Source of the DNA: an uncultured bacterium | GTDB lineage: Bacteria; Bacillota; Clostridia; Oscillospirales; Butyricicoccaceae | Direction of reading: 5' to 3' | Assembly (NCBI GenBank): GCA_905215125.1 | Contig: CAJMOV010000018.1 | Location: 1 to 15,403, forward strand | Length of the DNA: 15,403 nt | Part shown: piece by piece, positions 13,578 to 15,403 of the stretch | How the letters are laid out: every line of letters starts with the position of its first letter | Position numbering within the stretch: the stretch's first letter is position 1 | The notes under the pieces: generated by a model | Database searches by the model: none | Told to the model about the DNA's origin: nothing | What the model saw: only the letters and a program-made list of their open reading frames with translations | Made by a program: the position numbers and the translations under genes

Positions 13578-14879
13578 CTACTGTAAGATTTTGCGCATCA
13601 GCTCAAGGCTTTGCTCATAAGTAAAAGCCTCGTTGATGCCCTGCATTAAAAACTGGTTGATGTCGTCTATCTTGGACAGGGCAAAGTCCAGCTTGCGGTT
13701 GGTGCCGGGCTTATAGGCCCCGATGGAAACAAGGTCTGCGTTTTTTTCGTATACGCCCATGATGTCGCGAAGGCGGGACGCCAGCTGCTTGTGCTCGTCC
13801 GGTACCATTTCCACCATAAGACGGGAAATGCTGGCCCCGATATCAATGGCAGGGTAATGGTTGGCGGCGGCCAGCGCGCGGGACAGAACGATGTGCCCGT
13901 CCAGGATGCCGCGCACCGTGTCGGCGATAGGCTCGTTGGTGTCGTCCCCCTCAACCAGGACGGTGTAAACCCCCGTGATAGACCCGCGCTCAAAGTTGCC
14001 GCTGCGCTCGAGCAGCTTGGGCAGCTCGGCGTAAATGGAGGGGGTGTATCCGCGCGCAACGGGCGGCTCGCCGATGGCGAGACCGATTTCGCGCTGGGCC
14101 ATGGCGAAGCGGGTGAGGGAATCCATCATAAGCAGCACATCATAGCCCTGGTCGCGGAAGTATTCCGCGATGCCGGTGGCAACCGAAGGGCACTTCATGC
14201 GCAGCATGGCGGGCTGATCCGACGTCGCCACTACCAGAATGGATCGGCGCATGCCCTCTTCGCCCAGATCCTTTTGGACAAACTCCAAAACCTCGCGCCC
14301 GCGCTCGCCCACTAGGGCGATGACATTGATGTCCGCCTTGACATTTTTGGCGATCATCCCCATCAGGGTGCTTTTACCGACGCCAGAGCCGGCGAAGATG
14401 CCGATACGTTGGCCTTTACCGATGGTCAGCAGGCTGTCGATGGCCTTGATACCGAACTCCATCTTTTGGCGGATAGGGGGGCGGGAAAGGGGGTTGATAT
14501 AGCTGCTGCCGACGCAATAGGAGACGCCGCCCTCAAAAGGGGCGCCACCGTCGATGGGCTGGCCCAGCGCGTTGATGATGCGCCCGCGGAGGAAGGGACC
14601 AACCTGAAGCGTCAGCTGCTTGCCCGTATTGCGGACAAAATTGCCTGCCGATATGCCGTTCATGCTGGCATAGGGCATGAGAAGGATATGGTCGTTTTTG
14701 AATCCGACGACCTCGGCAGGAACCTGCCCGCCCGAATCGAGGCTGTAAATACGGCAGATATCGCCGATGGCGGCGCGCCCGCCTGACGCTTCAATGGACA
14801 TGCCGACGATATTTTCAATCTTGCCTGTATGGCTGACGACATCGGCGTTTTGCACCTGTTCAATTAAATTGCGAAACAT
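13578..14879 (-). CDS. fliI: FliI, flagellar export ATPase
   Basis: FliI is the hexameric ATPase that energises or prepares substrates for flagellar export. It is related to the F1 beta subunit. The protein has 433 residues. A beta-barrel N-terminal domain (about 15-85) precedes the catalytic core. Walker A is GSGVGKST (164-171). GERGRE (191-196) carries the catalytic-type Glu. Walker B is DVLLMMD (247-253), and YTPSIYAELPKLLERSG (278-294) is the ATPase signature region. The C-terminal domain ends in YEQSLELMRKIL. I start at the ATG giving MFRNLIEQ: AGGTGG lies 8 bases upstream and overlaps the in-frame GTG codons at 14891 and 14888, which cannot then be used. fliH ends 33 bases upstream. Confidence 0.98.
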   Translation of the reverse strand: MFRNLIEQVQNADVVSHTGKIENIVGMSIEASGGRAAIGDICRIYSLDSGGQVPAEVVGFKNDHILLMPYASMNGISAGNFVRNTGKQLTLQVGPFLRGRIINALGQPIDGGAPFEGGVSYCVGSSYINPLSRPPIRQKMEFGIKAIDSLLTIGKGQRIGIFAGSGVGKSTLMGMIAKNVKADINVIALVGERGREVLEFVQKDLGEEGMRRSILVVATSDQPAMLRMKCPSVATGIAEYFRDQGYDVLLMMDSLTRFAMAQREIGLAIGEPPVARGYTPSIYAELPKLLERSGNFERGSITGVYTVLVEGDDTNEPIADTVRGILDGHIVLSRALAAANHYPAIDIGASISRLMVEMVPDEHKQLASRLRDIMGVYEKNADLVSIGAYKPGTNRKLDFALSKIDDINQFLMQGINEAFTYEQSLELMRKILQ

Positions 14880-14887
14880 GCCGTTCA

Positions 14888-14893
14888 CCACCT
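14888..14893 (-). promoter_or_regulatory. fliI ribosome binding site deciding the start
   Basis: AGGTGG on the coding strand lies 8 bases before the ATG at 14879. The two upstream in-frame GTG codons overlap this site, so the ATG is the supported start. Confidence 0.7.
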
Positions 14894-14912
14894 GGGGCAG
14901 AAATTGACGGAA

Positions 14913-15403
14913 TTAGGGTGTGTCGTAAGGGACATCTGCCAGCGCGTCCCGGATGTTGGAAAGCTGGGTGGAAACGCTGGCGTCAATGATTTGATCCGGC
15001 ATCTCAATGATACAGGTGCCCGATTCGTCATCGGCCATGGGAATGATTTTCACATGCTCGGAAAGGGCGGAGAGAGAGGCGGACAGGGCGGGGGAAACCT
15101 GGGCCATCCCCTTGGCGTCGCAGCCGGCGATATAGATATGCACCCATTCGCGCCGCCGCAGCTTTTCCGTCGCCGCCTGAATCATGCGGCCGATGATTTC
15201 ACTGCTGCTTTTCAGACTGACGCGGACAATTTTTTCCGCGATGGAAATAGACAGGTCGCGAAGCTCGTCGGCGGCTGAAGCCATCATCCGCTCGCGCGCG
15301 GCGGACGCATCCTCCAAAAAAGACCGAATCTGGTTTTCCAGCTCGGTGGTTATCTGATCTATCTTCTTATTGGTATTGCAGGACTCCCTGTTTTCTCCGG
15401 TTT
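14913..15403 (-). CDS. fliH: FliH, export ATPase regulator (5' end outside window)
   Basis: FliH binds FliI as a dimer, holds it near the C-ring and regulates its activity; it is homologous to the peripheral-stalk subunits of F-type ATPases. The frame is open to the window edge without a credible start, so the N terminus is missing and the C-terminal 162 residues are visible. The first part is a charged helix (about 12-48). The conserved C-terminal domain follows: ELRDLSISIAEKIVRVSL (46-63), then WVHIYI (86-91), and HVKIIPMADDESGTCIIEMP (116-135) with IDASVSTQL near 139-147. Sequence conservation in this family is low, but the pattern and the position directly before fliI make the call firm. 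Confidence 0.93.
   Translation of the reverse strand, partial: TGENRESCNTNKKIDQITTELENQIRSFLEDASAARERMMASAADELRDLSISIAEKIVRVSLKSSSEIIGRMIQAATEKLRRREWVHIYIAGCDAKGMAQVSPALSASLSALSEHVKIIPMADDESGTCIIEMPDQIIDASVSTQLSNIRDALADVPYDTP

Noticed and set aside
14839..14867. A GCCGATGT sequence inside fliI resembling a sigma-28 -10 element
   Set aside because: The matching -35 (TAAA at 14-16 bases) is not present at the right distance and the site is within coding sequence.
1..15403. Search for CRISPR arrays, tRNA or rRNA genes, insertion sequences, phage genes or foreign islands
   Set aside because: None seen. All coding space is accounted for by conserved flagellar genes in a normal order, with similar base composition throughout; there is no sign of a defence system or other unknown system.

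Overview
The whole window is one flagellar and motility gene cluster on the minus strand. It holds 19 head-to-tail genes, read from the high-coordinate end to the low end. Order of transcription: fliH (5' end cut off by the window), fliI, fliJ, fliK, flgD, a small TIGR02530-type flagellar operon protein, flgE, flbD, motA, motB, fliM, fliY, cheY, fliO, fliP, fliQ, fliR, flhB, flhA (3' end cut off). No gap between genes exceeds about 95 bases. I see no convincing promoter or intrinsic terminator, so this looks like the interior of one long operon that continues past both edges.

The gene order, the fused CheC-like plus SpoA protein FliY (instead of a short FliN), cheY between fliY and fliO, FlbD and the TIGR02530 protein all point to a Firmicute. 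The stator genes motA-motB inside the cluster, together with the fairly GC-rich sequence, suggest a GC-rich member of the Clostridia. I cannot name a genus.

Region by region. 13.0-15.4 kb encodes the soluble export ATPase complex (FliH, FliI, FliJ). 9.7-13.0 kb encodes hook assembly (FliK ruler, FlgD cap, TIGR02530 protein, FlgE hook). 7.7-9.6 kb encodes FlbD and the MotA/MotB stator. 5.0-7.6 kb encodes the switch and chemotaxis signal (FliM, FliY, CheY). 1-4.95 kb encodes the membrane export gate (FliO, FliP, FliQ, FliR, FlhB, FlhA). Together these genes build the export apparatus, secrete and measure the hook, power the rotor and switch its direction.

I found no undescribed system. The most notable features are small. 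A perfect 26-bp GC palindrome and a second long inverted repeat sit on either side of flgE. fliL is absent from its usual place between motB and fliM. Stator residues resemble the sodium-driven type. FliY has a long Pro/Tyr/Gln-rich linker, and FlgD has an acidic proline-rich tail. Several starts are corrected from the longest open frame on the basis of ribosome binding sites: cheY, flbD, flgE, flgD, fliJ and fliI. fliO probably starts at GTG and fliP at TTG.
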